The translations under genes were made by a program, and so were the position numbers. From an uncultured Agathobacter sp. (GTDB lineage Bacteria; Bacillota; Clostridia; Lachnospirales; Lachnospiraceae), in NCBI GenBank assembly GCA_910587655.1, contig CAJUND010000025.1:1-47345 (forward strand): a stretch of DNA of 47,345 nucleotides, written 5' to 3'. The notes under the pieces are model-generated. The model did no database searches, was not told the origin of the DNA, and saw only the letters and a program-made list of their open reading frames with translations. The stretch's first letter is position 1. Every line of letters starts with the position of its first letter. This document shows positions 7,065-15,392 of this stretch, one piece after another.

Positions 7065-7241
7065 ATGCTAAAAGTTAAAAACTCCGGACAATTCAGGAAA
7101 GACTACAAGAAATGTTCCAGGCGTGGGTTTAACATGAATTTATTGAAATCTGTTGTTGCAATTTTGGCAGTGCCAGCAGCATTACCGCAAAAAACACTGA
7201 TGGATTTGCCACCCATTTCCAAAAATGAAAATGTCCAATGA
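7065..7241 (+). pseudogene. Truncated YafQ/RelE-family toxin
   Basis: The reading frame starts MLKVKNSGQFRKDYKKCSRR, a clear YafQ-like opening, and continues to about residue 43 (ILAVPAALPQK). Then it switches to unrelated sequence and stops at residue 58, where the family has about 90. The catalytic His/Asp residues that cut mRNA lie in the missing half, so it should be inactive. The break is near 7190, where the frame runs into the opposite-strand gene for an HTH protein. Confidence 0.7.
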
Positions 7242-7578
7242 AATATACTGCAAAAAATACCAGGTATACTACAAGTGCATACATAATACACCCAAAAATC
7301 TGCTTCTGTCTCTGTTCCCGCACGAGCATCATCTGTTGCTGCTTTTCCAGCATTTCTGTCTTTACTGATAAATCATCTATTTCTGATGATTTTAACAGAT
7401 AATCAGTTGTAACATCAAAAACTGCACTTATTGCTATAATTTTTTCCAACTCCGGGGTTGCCTGCCCGCTTTCCCATTTTGAAACAGACTGTCTGGAAAC
7501 ATCCAGTTTTTCAGCAAGCTCTTCCTGTGTCAGGTTATTCGCCTTTCGCAGCGTCAGCAGTTTTTCTGAAAAATCCAT
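7129..7578 (-). CDS. XRE-family HTH regulator with a membrane tail, C-terminus disrupted
   Basis: A 149-residue protein. Residues 1-62 form a Cro/CI-type HTH (LTQEELAEKLDVSRQSVSKWESG), a linker follows at about 63-95, and a hydrophobic segment (MYALVVYLVFFAVYFIG) lies at about 98-115. The last 20 or so residues (ALPKLQQQISINSC) are simply the complement of the toxin remnant, so the original C-terminus has been lost. The DNA-binding domain is complete and may still work. Related proteins often have two or more membrane helices, of which one and part of another remain. A ribosome site AGGAGGACATGAATT precedes the ATG. Confidence 0.75.
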   Translation of the reverse strand: MDFSEKLLTLRKANNLTQEELAEKLDVSRQSVSKWESGQATPELEKIIAISAVFDVTTDYLLKSSEIDDLSVKTEMLEKQQQMMLVREQRQKQIFGCIMYALVVYLVFFAVYFIGHFHFWKWVANPSVFFAVMLLALPKLQQQISINSC

Positions 7579-7711
7579 AATTCATGTCCTCCTTACTTTT
7601 GATATACCAACAATACCAAAAATCTCATTTACATTCCATATATCCTTTTTTACATTTGCGCAACCAGCAATAGAAATGCAGGGATTTTTCCTGACCAGAC
7701 CCAAAAACCAT

Positions 7712-7743
7712 TTTAAGTTCTCTTTAGGTTCGTCCCCTATAAT
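7712..7743 (+). promoter_or_regulatory. Direct-repeat activator box and -10 of the DUF4956 gene
   Basis: TTTAAG (7712-7717) and TTTAGG (7723-7728) are 11 bp apart, then 9 bp (TTCGTCCCC) and a perfect -10 TATAAT (7738-7743). There is no -35 element at the right distance. This is the best copy of the shared box. Confidence 0.65.
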
Positions 7744-7786
7744 AATCCCACAAAAGAGAAAATAATACCCAGGGAGGTTTTATACC

Positions 7787-8449
7787 ATGCTTAATTCCAT
7801 CATTCAAACTGAAATCACATTACCAGTATTTTTCATCTGCACCATTGCTTCGCTTATCCTTGGTACAGGTACCGCGTTTGTCAGCATGTTCAAAACAAAA
7901 CATACACAAAGCCTTGCCATCACCCTTGCCGTTCTCCCGGCAGTTGTACAGATTATCATTATGCTTGTAAATGGCAGCGTCGGTGCAGGCATCGCAGTTG
8001 CAGGGGCATTCAGTCTTGTCCGCTTCCGTTCCGTGCCGGGAAGTGCAAAGGAAATCAGTACGATTTTCCTCGCCATGGCAATCGGGCTTGCAACCGGAAT
8101 GGGCTATGTAGGGCTTGCAGCAGTTTTCTTTGTACTGATTGCAGCAGTAATACTGCTGCTTACTGCCACAAACTTTGGACAGCAGGGCAGCCTGGAACGA
8201 AGACTTAAAATTACAATACCGGAAAATCTAGACTATGACGGGCTCTTTGACGATCTATTTGAAAAGTATACAAAAGAACATGTTCTGGAAATGGTAAAAA
8301 CCTCCAACATGGGAACCCTTTACGAACTCCAGTACCAGATTACATTAAAAGACCGGCAGATTCCAAAAGATTTTCTGGACGAAATCCGGTGCCGGAACGG
8401 CAACCTGAATATTGTCTGCAGTAAGGAAATCACAAGGGAAACCTTATAG
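7787..8449 (+). CDS. DUF4956 membrane protein
   Basis: A 220-residue protein with four likely membrane segments at about 13-32, 43-65, 87-108 and 110-128, and a soluble C-terminal domain (about 140-220). The conserved VAGAFSLVRFRSVPGSAKEI motif between helices identifies the DUF4956 family. Such genes recur beside VTC-domain and CotH-like genes, and a joint role in making or exporting a phosphate polymer or phosphorylated surface component has been suggested; here that is inference. It starts after GGGAGG at the proper distance, under a promoter of the shared type. The two-component genes follow 139 bp downstream. Confidence 0.85.
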   Translation: MLNSIIQTEITLPVFFICTIASLILGTGTAFVSMFKTKHTQSLAITLAVLPAVVQIIIMLVNGSVGAGIAVAGAFSLVRFRSVPGSAKEISTIFLAMAIGLATGMGYVGLAAVFFVLIAAVILLLTATNFGQQGSLERRLKITIPENLDYDGLFDDLFEKYTKEHVLEMVKTSNMGTLYELQYQITLKDRQIPKDFLDEIRCRNGNLNIVCSKEITRETL

Positions 8450-8588
8450 ATGACAGTTCCGCCATCACTGGATATTATGGGTAAATCATGTCCGCATGTG
8501 AATGAATACATAATGATTGATTTTTTCATTTTAATAGCTTAAACTAAGGAAAATACCTGCCATATTACAATTCTGGAAAGGAAACAGT

Positions 8589-9266
8589 ATGCGTTTACTA
8601 ATTGCAGAAGATGAGCTTGACCTCGCAGAGGCTCTGACTGTGTTTTTTGAAAAAAATAATTTTACTGTGGACACCGTAAATGACGGTGCTTCGGCATATG
8701 AATATGCTACCATGGAACAGAATGATGCAATGATTCTGGATGTTATGATGCCAAAAATGAACGGTATCGAAGTCCTGCAGAAACTCCGGGAGCATGGAAT
8801 CAAAACTCCCATTATGATGCTGACTGCTAAGGCACAGAAAGATGACCGCATCACAGGCTTTAATGCCGGGGCGGATGATTATCTTCCAAAACCTTTTGAG
8901 CCGGATGAGTTAATCTGCCGTGTCCGCGCCATGCTGCGCCGGAGTGAGGATTATACTCCTACAGTACTTTCTTTCGGGGATATCAGCTTAACCCCCGGCA
9001 CCGGAATGCTGGAATGCGGCGGAAAACAAATCCGGCTGAGCGGACGCGAATTTCAGGTCATGGAGCTTTTTATGCGTTCCCCAAAAATCGTTTTTCCGGC
9101 TGAAAGAATTATGGAGCGCGTCTGGGGGTGGGACAGTGATGCAGAAATAAATGTTGTCTGGGTCCACATTTCCAATCTGCGCAAGAAACTAAAGTCCATT
9201 AATTCCCAAGTAACAATCTGCGCAAACCGCGGACTTGGCTATATACTGGAGAACAAGCATGATTAA
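8589..9266 (+). CDS. OmpR-family response regulator
   Basis: A 225-residue regulator. The receiver domain (1-115) has the acidic pocket E7/D8, phosphorylation site D51 (ILDVMMPKMNG), Thr in MMLTAKA and Lys in LPKPFEPDEL. A winged-helix effector domain lies at about 128-222 with the RVWGWDSDAEINVVWVHISNLRKKL recognition region. OmpR-type proteins bind as dimers to direct repeats spaced about 11 bp, which is the spacing of the three boxes in this window, so it is the leading candidate activator. The kinase gene overlaps it by eight bases. The start follows GGAAAGGAAACAGT. Confidence 0.9.
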   Translation: MRLLIAEDELDLAEALTVFFEKNNFTVDTVNDGASAYEYATMEQNDAMILDVMMPKMNGIEVLQKLREHGIKTPIMMLTAKAQKDDRITGFNAGADDYLPKPFEPDELICRVRAMLRRSEDYTPTVLSFGDISLTPGTGMLECGGKQIRLSGREFQVMELFMRSPKIVFPAERIMERVWGWDSDAEINVVWVHISNLRKKLKSINSQVTICANRGLGYILENKHD

Positions 9267-10488
9267 AAGACTGCAGAAAAAATTTATAAGGATTGCCACG
9301 CTTGCGGTAACACTGGTACTGCTTCTGCTCTGTCTTATTGTAAACACTGCAAATTATATATCCGTCAACTCACAGCTGAAACAGATGCTTACCATGATTT
9401 CCCAGAACCAGGGCATGATTCCCTCTGTGCCGTTTGACCGCAAACCAGGCAGAAAACCGGAAGGTCCGTTCACACCCGAAACGCCATTTTCCACCCGCTA
9501 CTTTGTGCTCCGCTACACGGACGACGGGGTTTTATCCGATGCAGAGCTTGGCAAAATTGCGGCAATTACGTCAGAAGATACAGACAAATACCTTAAAATT
9601 GCCATCAGCCACGGGGAAGGCTTCGGATATACATCAGGATATAAATATTATGTAACACATACTGGTGAGAACCGCTGGATGGCAGTTTTCCTTGACTCTT
9701 ACCAGCAGATGCGCTCCGTTGCAATGATTGCCGTTTTATCCTTTACCGCCATGGTACTCTGCATTGCACTTGTATACATGATTGTTGTACTCTGCTCCCG
9801 CCGTGCGATTGAGCCGGTAGTAAAAAGTATGAAACAGCAGAAACAGTTTATCACGGACGCCAGCCATGAACTGAAAACACCGATTACTGTTATTGCCACA
9901 AGCCTGAAAGTACTGGAAATGGAGACCGGAAAACAGAAATGGATTGACAAGGCGCAGACACAGACGGAGAAGCTGAAAAACCTGGTAAACTCCCTGGTAA
10001 CCTTGTCACGGATGGATGAGGAGGATTCCCCCCTTAAATTCCATCATTTTAATATCAGTGACGCAGTTTTAGAAACCGCAGAATCCTTTCAGGATTATTC
10101 GCAGTCAAACGGACATGACCTGCAGCTTTCCATCCAGCCGGCTCTTTCCTGTCATGGCGATGAATACGCCATCCGGCAGCTTGTTTCCATCCTGCTGGAC
10201 AATGCGGTTAAATATGCCGTGGAAAATACTCCTATTTCTTTTTCCCTTGAAAAAGAAAAAAAGGGTATTTTAATCCATGTTGCCAATGAATGTAATTCCA
10301 TTAATCCAGAAGACCTTGACAAACTTTTTGACCGATTCTATCGGGTGGATAAATCAAGAACAGCAAAAACGGGCGGATTTGGTATCGGACTTTCCATTGC
10401 ACGCAGTATTGTCGAGGGACATAAAGGAACTGTGCGGGCGATATGTGAAAACGGACATACCATAGAATTTGTAGTTATATTAAAGTAA
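9259..10488 (+). CDS. Sensor histidine kinase
   Basis: A 409-residue membrane kinase. The first membrane helix is at about 12-31, an extracytoplasmic sensor of about 120 residues follows, and the second helix lies at about 153-179. HisKA has the phospho-accepting H203 in DASHELKTP. The HATPase has the N box LDNAVKYA, and the G boxes end in GFGIGLSIARS. There is no obvious HAMP domain between helix 2 and HisKA beyond a short RRAIEPV linker. I chose ATG 9259, which overlaps the regulator stop and follows GGAGAA. It should phosphorylate the regulator encoded just upstream. The signal is unknown; the envelope nature of the predicted targets suggests a surface stimulus. Confidence 0.9.
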   Translation: MIKRLQKKFIRIATLAVTLVLLLLCLIVNTANYISVNSQLKQMLTMISQNQGMIPSVPFDRKPGRKPEGPFTPETPFSTRYFVLRYTDDGVLSDAELGKIAAITSEDTDKYLKIAISHGEGFGYTSGYKYYVTHTGENRWMAVFLDSYQQMRSVAMIAVLSFTAMVLCIALVYMIVVLCSRRAIEPVVKSMKQQKQFITDASHELKTPITVIATSLKVLEMETGKQKWIDKAQTQTEKLKNLVNSLVTLSRMDEEDSPLKFHHFNISDAVLETAESFQDYSQSNGHDLQLSIQPALSCHGDEYAIRQLVSILLDNAVKYAVENTPISFSLEKEKKGILIHVANECNSINPEDLDKLFDRFYRVDKSRTAKTGGFGIGLSIARSIVEGHKGTVRAICENGHTIEFVVILK

Positions 10489-10492
10489 GGAA

Positions 10493-11373
10493 TCAGGTTA
10501 ATACCAAAGCATTTTTTCCCGCATCTTTCAGGGACGCTCCAACATGATAGGCTGTGGTTCGGTCAAGAACCAGAAACCTGTCATGGAATACCCTGGTATA
10601 TTTGATTTCCAATGCCGGATACTGTGCATTGAAATTCTTAACATCAGTTTTTGTCAGCTTTGTTCGTTTCTGTGTGTAAACCGTTACATTAACTCCAGCC
10701 TTTTTCTTGGAAAGAAGATTCAGTGTCCCAACATCTACATATCCGTCTATCAGAGTGATTTCGTTATCAGCTTTCTGTATCAGATTTACTATCAGGCTGA
10801 ACGCATCATAAATCTGTCCATCAAAAAATACTTTTTGACTGGATTCTTCATGTTCGGATATGTATTCAAAAACTCTCTCAAAACGCTCATCTGTTTCACT
10901 TTCATAATTTATCTGGCGAACTTCCATTGCATTTAACCGTTCATATAATAAAGAGGTATTTGCCATATACTTACGCATCTCCACAAAAGTGTCCATAATC
11001 CTAATACTCACTCTGATAGCAACATCACTGTGCAAAACAGCAGAAAGCATTGCGATTCCCTGTTCTGTAAATACAAATGGTAATTTTCATCCTTTAAACT
11101 TGAAGTCGCAAATTGCGACTTCAAGTTTTCATACTCTTCTTTTGTCAGTTGAAATCGGAATTTTTCAGGAAATCTTGAAATATTACGTTTTGCTGCTTCA
11201 TTTAATCGCTTTGTTTCAACCTGATACAGCATCGCTAAATCACTGTCTATCATAACCTGCTGGTTACGAACAACATATATTAAGCTTTTTATATCAGATT
11301 GAGCTGGTTCAATGCTTACTTCTTGAATATTGTCATTTGCCTTCGTCAAAGCCGTTTGTCTTATCTCAGCCAT
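10493..11373 (-). pseudogene. ORF6N-domain protein, frameshifted
   Basis: The first part (11373 to about 11090) encodes an ORF6N domain (VVRNQQVMIDSDLAMLYQVETKRLNEAAKRN), a phage-related DNA-binding module. The second part (about 11080-10493) carries the rest in another frame, starting from FTEQGIAMLSAVLHSD and including a PLD-like HDRFLVLD motif. A further change occurs near 10511-10516: the run of six A/T at this point appears one base short, so the tail KKCFGI is replaced by NALVLT and a stop. The gene ends five bases from the convergent kinase gene and lacks its usual last 20 or so residues. With two frame breaks plus a truncation it is taken as decayed. Confidence 0.75.
11097..11127. repeat. 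31-bp perfect palindrome inside the ORF6N pseudogene
   Basis: Two 15-bp arms (AACTTGAAGTCGCAA and its exact complement) around a single central A. It lies in the coding segment for LKSQFATSSLK, directly beside the frame break at about 11090. Confidence 0.8.
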
Positions 11374-11703
11374 CTTTACTATCCTTTCTACTACAATATA
11401 TTTGTGGGTAATTCTTTACAGCCAGTAAGGAATTACCCATCTTGTTGCTTAAGCTGTTAGAATGAGTAAGGCAATAGGTCTGGCCTTCTCCTTTCAGAAC
11501 TTAGCGTCCGTAAAATAGTCAGCCAACCAGCCCTCATTCGCAGCATTCGTTTTACGCAGGTTGAATCCATAGGCGTTCGTGTGATACCCAGTAGATTGAA
11601 CAGGCAATGGGAAAACTATTTTAAAGTCATAATTAGCTATATTTTTAACACACCTTTTTGAAAAATTAGCAGAACCACCATTTATTATGAAAAAACTCAG
11701 ATA
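11374..11703. other. Intergenic stretch without a recognised gene
   Basis: Between the ORF6N pseudogene and the tRNA-Arg terminator. A minus-strand open frame (11494-11745) runs through it, but its N-terminus lies in the terminator and it has no known family and no clear ribosome site. I see nothing else firm. Its position next to a tRNA gene is compatible with an old integration scar. Confidence 0.4.
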
Positions 11704-11742
11704 ATAAAAATACCAGAAATTCTGGAATCCCAGTATTTCTGG
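11704..11742 (-). terminator. Terminator of tRNA-Arg
   Basis: On the minus strand the stem CCAGAAAT/CTGG pairs with CCAG/ATTTCTGG (11713-11742) around a 4-nt loop, with one internal mismatch. It is followed by TATTTTTAT. It starts 13 bp past the tRNA 3' end. Confidence 0.8.
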
Positions 11743-11754
11743 CATTTCTCGAAA

Positions 11755-11828
11755 CGTCGCTAAGAGGATTTGAACCTCCGGCCTACCGCTTAGGAGGCGG
11801 TCGCTCTATCCAGCTGAGCTATAGCGAC
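11755..11828 (-). tRNA. tRNA-Arg (anticodon CCT)
   Basis: The 7-bp acceptor stem GTCGCTA/TAGCGAC, the D arm, the anticodon arm with loop CTCCTAA (anticodon CCT, reading AGG) and the T arm with GGTTCAAATCC are all present. The discriminator is G and no CCA is encoded. It follows DUF3881 by about 70 bp in the same direction. Confidence 0.95.
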
Positions 11829-11900
11829 ATTGAAAAATCTATTAAATTGTACCTGTAATTGGAAGTTTTGTCAATTACTTTTTTCAAAATATTATTACTT

Positions 11901-12773
11901 TTATCCCATGCAGAGACTTCCCTGCATCCAGACATATCCTTTAAACCGTCTGCCAACCGCAGGCTCACCAAGCAAATCCTTCTCATTGATGCATATATCA
12001 AACTTAATATTATTACAGTTTAATTTCATACAGTAAATGACTTCACTGGTCTGTCTGTTTTCCATGCGGGCAATTTCCAGGATTTCACCAAGAATCGAAT
12101 ACTGGTCGCTTTCGATTCCATACGGCATAAAAGTTGACTTTACAATACTGAATACATCCTCATTTAAAATACGCTGTGAAAGCAGGGCATATGTGTCCAT
12201 ATCTTCCAGGGTCAGGCTCTCAATCGCATCCTCATCCCCATCCCTTGCCTGTGCCACAAGCTGGTTATGCTGTTCATATTTGTAAATTCCTGCCCTTTCT
12301 TTTGGGACAGATTCCTGTATCGGACAGAGAATTTTACCTTCCACGGAAAGTCCTGCAAGCATTGCGCCATAATGAATCTTTGACAGATGCCGGTTATGCT
12401 CCACAAGATAATCGGAAACATTCTGCAGATAAAAAATCAGGGTAACCCCAAGATTTAAATCGTCACATACTCCGGCATAGGATTCTTTTTCTGCATGTTT
12501 TTCGACTTCAATCTGTTCATTTGTAGTAATGCTCGTTCCAAGCACATAAGGATAATAATAATCCATCTGGAAAGAATCATCCTCCTGGTATGTGCCGCGT
12601 ACCGTAATTCCTACATTGGATGCAAATGAAACTGACATTTCAGCAAATTCATTTCCCTCAGAATCCCTGGCAACCTTGATGATATCCGGGTGGTCAGCAA
12701 TTTCCTGCAGCATCATCTCAAGATCTTTTTTTCCTATGTTTGAAAATCCAATTGCTCTTAAGAATTTATGCAC
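11901..12773 (-). CDS. DUF3881 family protein
   Basis: A 290-residue soluble protein of the DUF3881 family, which I know from Lachnospiraceae; it has no known function. I place the start at a GTG (12773) giving MHKFLRAIGFSNIGKKDLE, since family members begin this way and AGGGGG lies nine bases upstream. An ATG at 12803 would add ten residues without a good site. The body is acidic, with EDAIESLTLEDMDTYALLSQRIL near residue 205-227 and a conserved C-terminus with GEPAVGRRFKGYVWMQG. It is last in a leftward series with parA, parB, DUF4446 and HD-GYP genes. A role in chromosome or cell-cycle matters would be guesswork from position alone. Confidence 0.8.
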   Translation of the reverse strand: MHKFLRAIGFSNIGKKDLEMMLQEIADHPDIIKVARDSEGNEFAEMSVSFASNVGITVRGTYQEDDSFQMDYYYPYVLGTSITTNEQIEVEKHAEKESYAGVCDDLNLGVTLIFYLQNVSDYLVEHNRHLSKIHYGAMLAGLSVEGKILCPIQESVPKERAGIYKYEQHNQLVAQARDGDEDAIESLTLEDMDTYALLSQRILNEDVFSIVKSTFMPYGIESDQYSILGEILEIARMENRQTSEVIYCMKLNCNNIKFDICINEKDLLGEPAVGRRFKGYVWMQGSLCMG

Positions 12774-12852
12774 GACTGGAATCCCCCTTTTTCTGATAAA
12801 CATTGATATCTTTCATTTTTCTATCTGTAACTATATCCATATCTTCATTGTA

Positions 12853-13881
12853 TCATACAACCTGCAGAATAGAAACATTTTCTTCAAGCATAAGATTATG
12901 TTTTTTATTTTTCCGTTCCGTATCCAGTAACATAATAACGGGATTTTCCGGATCATCCGTCTGTGAAATTACAATACCTTCCATCTGATTGTCCATTTTT
13001 ACAGTTGTACCGACCGGATAATGTGCAATTCCGGAAACCAGAACGTTTACCACCTCTGAATCAAATTTTGTCCCGGATTCTTTCCTGATTTTTTCCAGCA
13101 TATCCTGAACTGAAATTCTGCGGCATTCCATTCCGCAGATTCCGCAGTCAAAGGCATCGCATGCCTGGATAATCTTACATTCAATCTCCGGATTTTTCCG
13201 TCTCATGGGAAATCCTGTTCTGTCCTGTTTTTCATGATGAAACAGTATCATTTTTCTTGCGCTGTCCGGTATCCACGTTTCATGTTCCAGTGCGGAATAT
13301 CCTAAAATCGTATGTTTTTTAAATTCAAAAACATCCATGGAATCCGCATTTTTCCATTCCCGGTCCGCATACTTTGTTGTAATATAACGTATGCCGATAT
13401 CGTGCAGAAGACAGCCCACCGCAATATCATACTGTTTTTTCTGGTCCAGATGCAGTTTTCTCGCCACACGGACTGCCAGCAGGGTTACCATAACCGTATG
13501 CTCATATAAATCAGGGGTCCGTTCATACAGATCCACCACCATGGATTCGGGCATGGCATTCATCTGCTTGATAATTTCATTTGCAATCATTTCAAATTCA
13601 TACAATGGCTTTCCGGCATGATAGATATGCCTTTCCATCAGCCTTTTTACCTGACTGATGATGGACTGCATACAAGATAAATTAATAAAATAATTCGGTT
13701 TTTCCAGATGCTCATACGGATCTTCGACAGTTAAAGCCTCAATTCCTAGCGAATGAATCAGCGGAATATATTCCCGTCTGAGTACTGTCCCTTTCGGAAC
13801 AATAACTTCTTTTTTTTCGGTCATCAGTGATTCTGCTAAAATCTCGCTGCCTTTTAGCATATTAACCGACTTTATCCTCAT
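12853..13881 (-). CDS. HD-GYP domain phosphohydrolase
   Basis: A 342-residue cytoplasmic protein. An N-terminal domain (1-100) of unknown role begins MLKGSEILAESLMTEKKEVIVPKG and is followed by an HD-GYP domain (about 120-265). The metal HD pair is H160/D161 (LLHDIG). The GYP motif is HHEKQDRTGFP at 215-225, in place of the usual HHExxDGxGYP. H190 and the CDAFD stretch at 241-245 are further family residues. HD-GYP enzymes usually hydrolyse cyclic di-GMP; with Asp-Arg-Thr-Gly-Phe-Pro in the motif, activity and substrate are uncertain. A short C-terminal domain (about 280-342) is a PilZ-like size but not assigned. It is encoded 33 bp after DUF4446. Confidence 0.85.
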   Translation of the reverse strand: MRIKSVNMLKGSEILAESLMTEKKEVIVPKGTVLRREYIPLIHSLGIEALTVEDPYEHLEKPNYFINLSCMQSIISQVKRLMERHIYHAGKPLYEFEMIANEIIKQMNAMPESMVVDLYERTPDLYEHTVMVTLLAVRVARKLHLDQKKQYDIAVGCLLHDIGIRYITTKYADREWKNADSMDVFEFKKHTILGYSALEHETWIPDSARKMILFHHEKQDRTGFPMRRKNPEIECKIIQACDAFDCGICGMECRRISVQDMLEKIRKESGTKFDSEVVNVLVSGIAHYPVGTTVKMDNQMEGIVISQTDDPENPVIMLLDTERKNKKHNLMLEENVSILQVV

Positions 13882-13914
13882 AAATCCGTACCCCGCATAA
13901 ATACAATATACTGA

Positions 13915-14409
13915 CTAATTCATTTCCTTTGCCATATTCAGAGCTTCCTGCTCCTCGTCCGCAAGAGCTATAATGGAATTGCCGTCAATCACTTCTTTGA
14001 CATAAGTATAGCAGCCTTCCCTGCTGTGTACCGCATTCATAATAAACCCGTCGTTTGATTTATTTAAAAGTGCAAGGGAAAAACTTAATTTACCTCCCAT
14101 CTCGTTAAATGCATCATACTTAACAAGGCCGACCTTCTGAAACGTGAATTTCATACTGTCAAATAACTTGCGGATATTCTGCTCGTTTGTTTCATTTGCG
14201 GAAAGAAGTTTGTCAACCTGGTTCAGCCTTGTAACCAGCGTATCCTCCAGTGACTTTGCATCCTTTCCAAGCATAAATGATTCATATTTTTTCCTCAGCC
14301 TGCTGGTCTTTCCCATATTGACCACCACAAGTATAAACAGAATTACGCAGAAAGCTGCCAGTCCTATAATTACATAATCACTGTCAAATCCTAAATATTG
14401 TGAAATCAT
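13915..14409 (-). CDS. DUF4446 family protein
   Basis: A 164-residue protein with one N-terminal membrane helix (about 12-31) and a cytoplasmic body: a coiled-coil-like stretch (about 35-90), then GLVKYDAFNEMGGKLSFSLALLNKSNDGFIM, the signature of DUF4446. Members are commonly encoded straight after parB in Firmicutes, as here (36 bp gap). Function is unknown; the position suggests a role linked to chromosome segregation at the membrane, which is inference. The ATG is preceded by CAGGAGATTAAAC. Confidence 0.85.
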   Translation of the reverse strand: MISQYLGFDSDYVIIGLAAFCVILFILVVVNMGKTSRLRKKYESFMLGKDAKSLEDTLVTRLNQVDKLLSANETNEQNIRKLFDSMKFTFQKVGLVKYDAFNEMGGKLSFSLALLNKSNDGFIMNAVHSREGCYTYVKEVIDGNSIIALADEEQEALNMAKEMN

Positions 14410-14445
14410 GTTTAATCTCCTGTATCTTTTCTCGTCTTTATGTTC

Positions 14446-15360
14446 CTACTTTTCTATTGTGCGGAGTAAATCTATAATCCGGTCAAGCTCATCCTGTGAA
14501 TAATATTCGATTTCCAGCTTTCCTTTTTTGGAATCCTTATGGTTAATGCAGACTTTCGTGCCAAGAATGCCCTTCATCTGTTCTTCCAGGTCGTGGTAAA
14601 TCGCCTCAAGCTTCGGGTCCAGCTTTTCTTTCTCCTCCGGCTTTTCCTTTTTCTCGCTCTGCAGATTCTTCACAAGCTTTTCAGTATCGCGGACACTCAG
14701 CTTCTCATCAAAAATCTTTTCTGCAATCTCAAGCTGCTTTTCCGGATCCTCAATGACAATCAGTGCGCGCGCATGTCCGGTTGTCAGTTTTTCATCAATC
14801 ACCATCTGCTGCACCTGGTCCCCCAGTTTCAGCAGACGCATGGAATTTGTTACTGCTGTCCGGCTCTTGGAAACACGGTCTGCCACTTCATCCTGCTTTA
14901 AATTAAATTCCGTCAGAAGCCGCTTGTATGCAAGCGCTTCTTCAATTGGATTTAAGTCCTCTCTCTGAATATTTTCAATCAGGGAGATTTCCATAATTTC
15001 CTGTTCCGTCAGGTTCTTAATGACAACCGGAACTTCCTTTACTCCCGCCTTCTTTGCTGCACGCCATCTGCGCTCACCCGCAATAATTTCATAATAGTCG
15101 TCCCTCTCCTGGACCAGAAGGGGCTGCAGTACTCCGAACTGCCGGATGGATTCCGCAAGCTCCAGCAGTTTATCCTCATCAAACTTCTTACGCGGCTGTT
15201 CCCGGTTTGGCTCAACCTTGTCAATGTCCATGATAACGGCATCCGCTGCATGTTCGCTGACCGGTTTTTCAGCCGCTGCCTCCTTCGGCGCCGGTTTTGT
15301 ACTTACTTTGTCCGGAATCAGGGAATCCAGTCCTTTCCCCAGTCCTTTTTTCATTGCCAT
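14446..15360 (-). CDS. parB: Chromosome-partitioning protein ParB / Spo0J
   Basis: A 304-residue CTP-dependent DNA clamp that loads at parS. The N-terminal basic start GLGKGLDSLIPD is the ParA-contact region. The CTP-binding ParB core follows (about 42-140) with NREQPRKKFDEDKL and the GERRWRAAKKAG motif, then an HTH (DEVADRVSKSRTAVTNSMRLLKL, about 158-181) that reads parS. The C-terminal dimerisation domain is after a charged EKKEKPEEKEKLD linker. Two adjacent Met codons (15360, 15354) are possible starts. It is 32 bp after parA. Its targets, perfect parS sites, lie at 23592 and 23701. Confidence 0.95.
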   Translation of the reverse strand: MAMKKGLGKGLDSLIPDKVSTKPAPKEAAAEKPVSEHAADAVIMDIDKVEPNREQPRKKFDEDKLLELAESIRQFGVLQPLLVQERDDYYEIIAGERRWRAAKKAGVKEVPVVIKNLTEQEIMEISLIENIQREDLNPIEEALAYKRLLTEFNLKQDEVADRVSKSRTAVTNSMRLLKLGDQVQQMVIDEKLTTGHARALIVIEDPEKQLEIAEKIFDEKLSVRDTEKLVKNLQSEKKEKPEEKEKLDPKLEAIYHDLEEQMKGILGTKVCINHKDSKKGKLEIEYYSQDELDRIIDLLRTIEK

Positions 15361-15392
15361 ATTTTTTCCTCACTTTATTTCATATCAATAAA

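Noticed and set aside
11494..11745. An 83-codon minus-strand frame beside tRNA-Arg.
   Set aside because: Its start lies inside the tRNA terminator, it has no clear ribosome site and no recognisable family.
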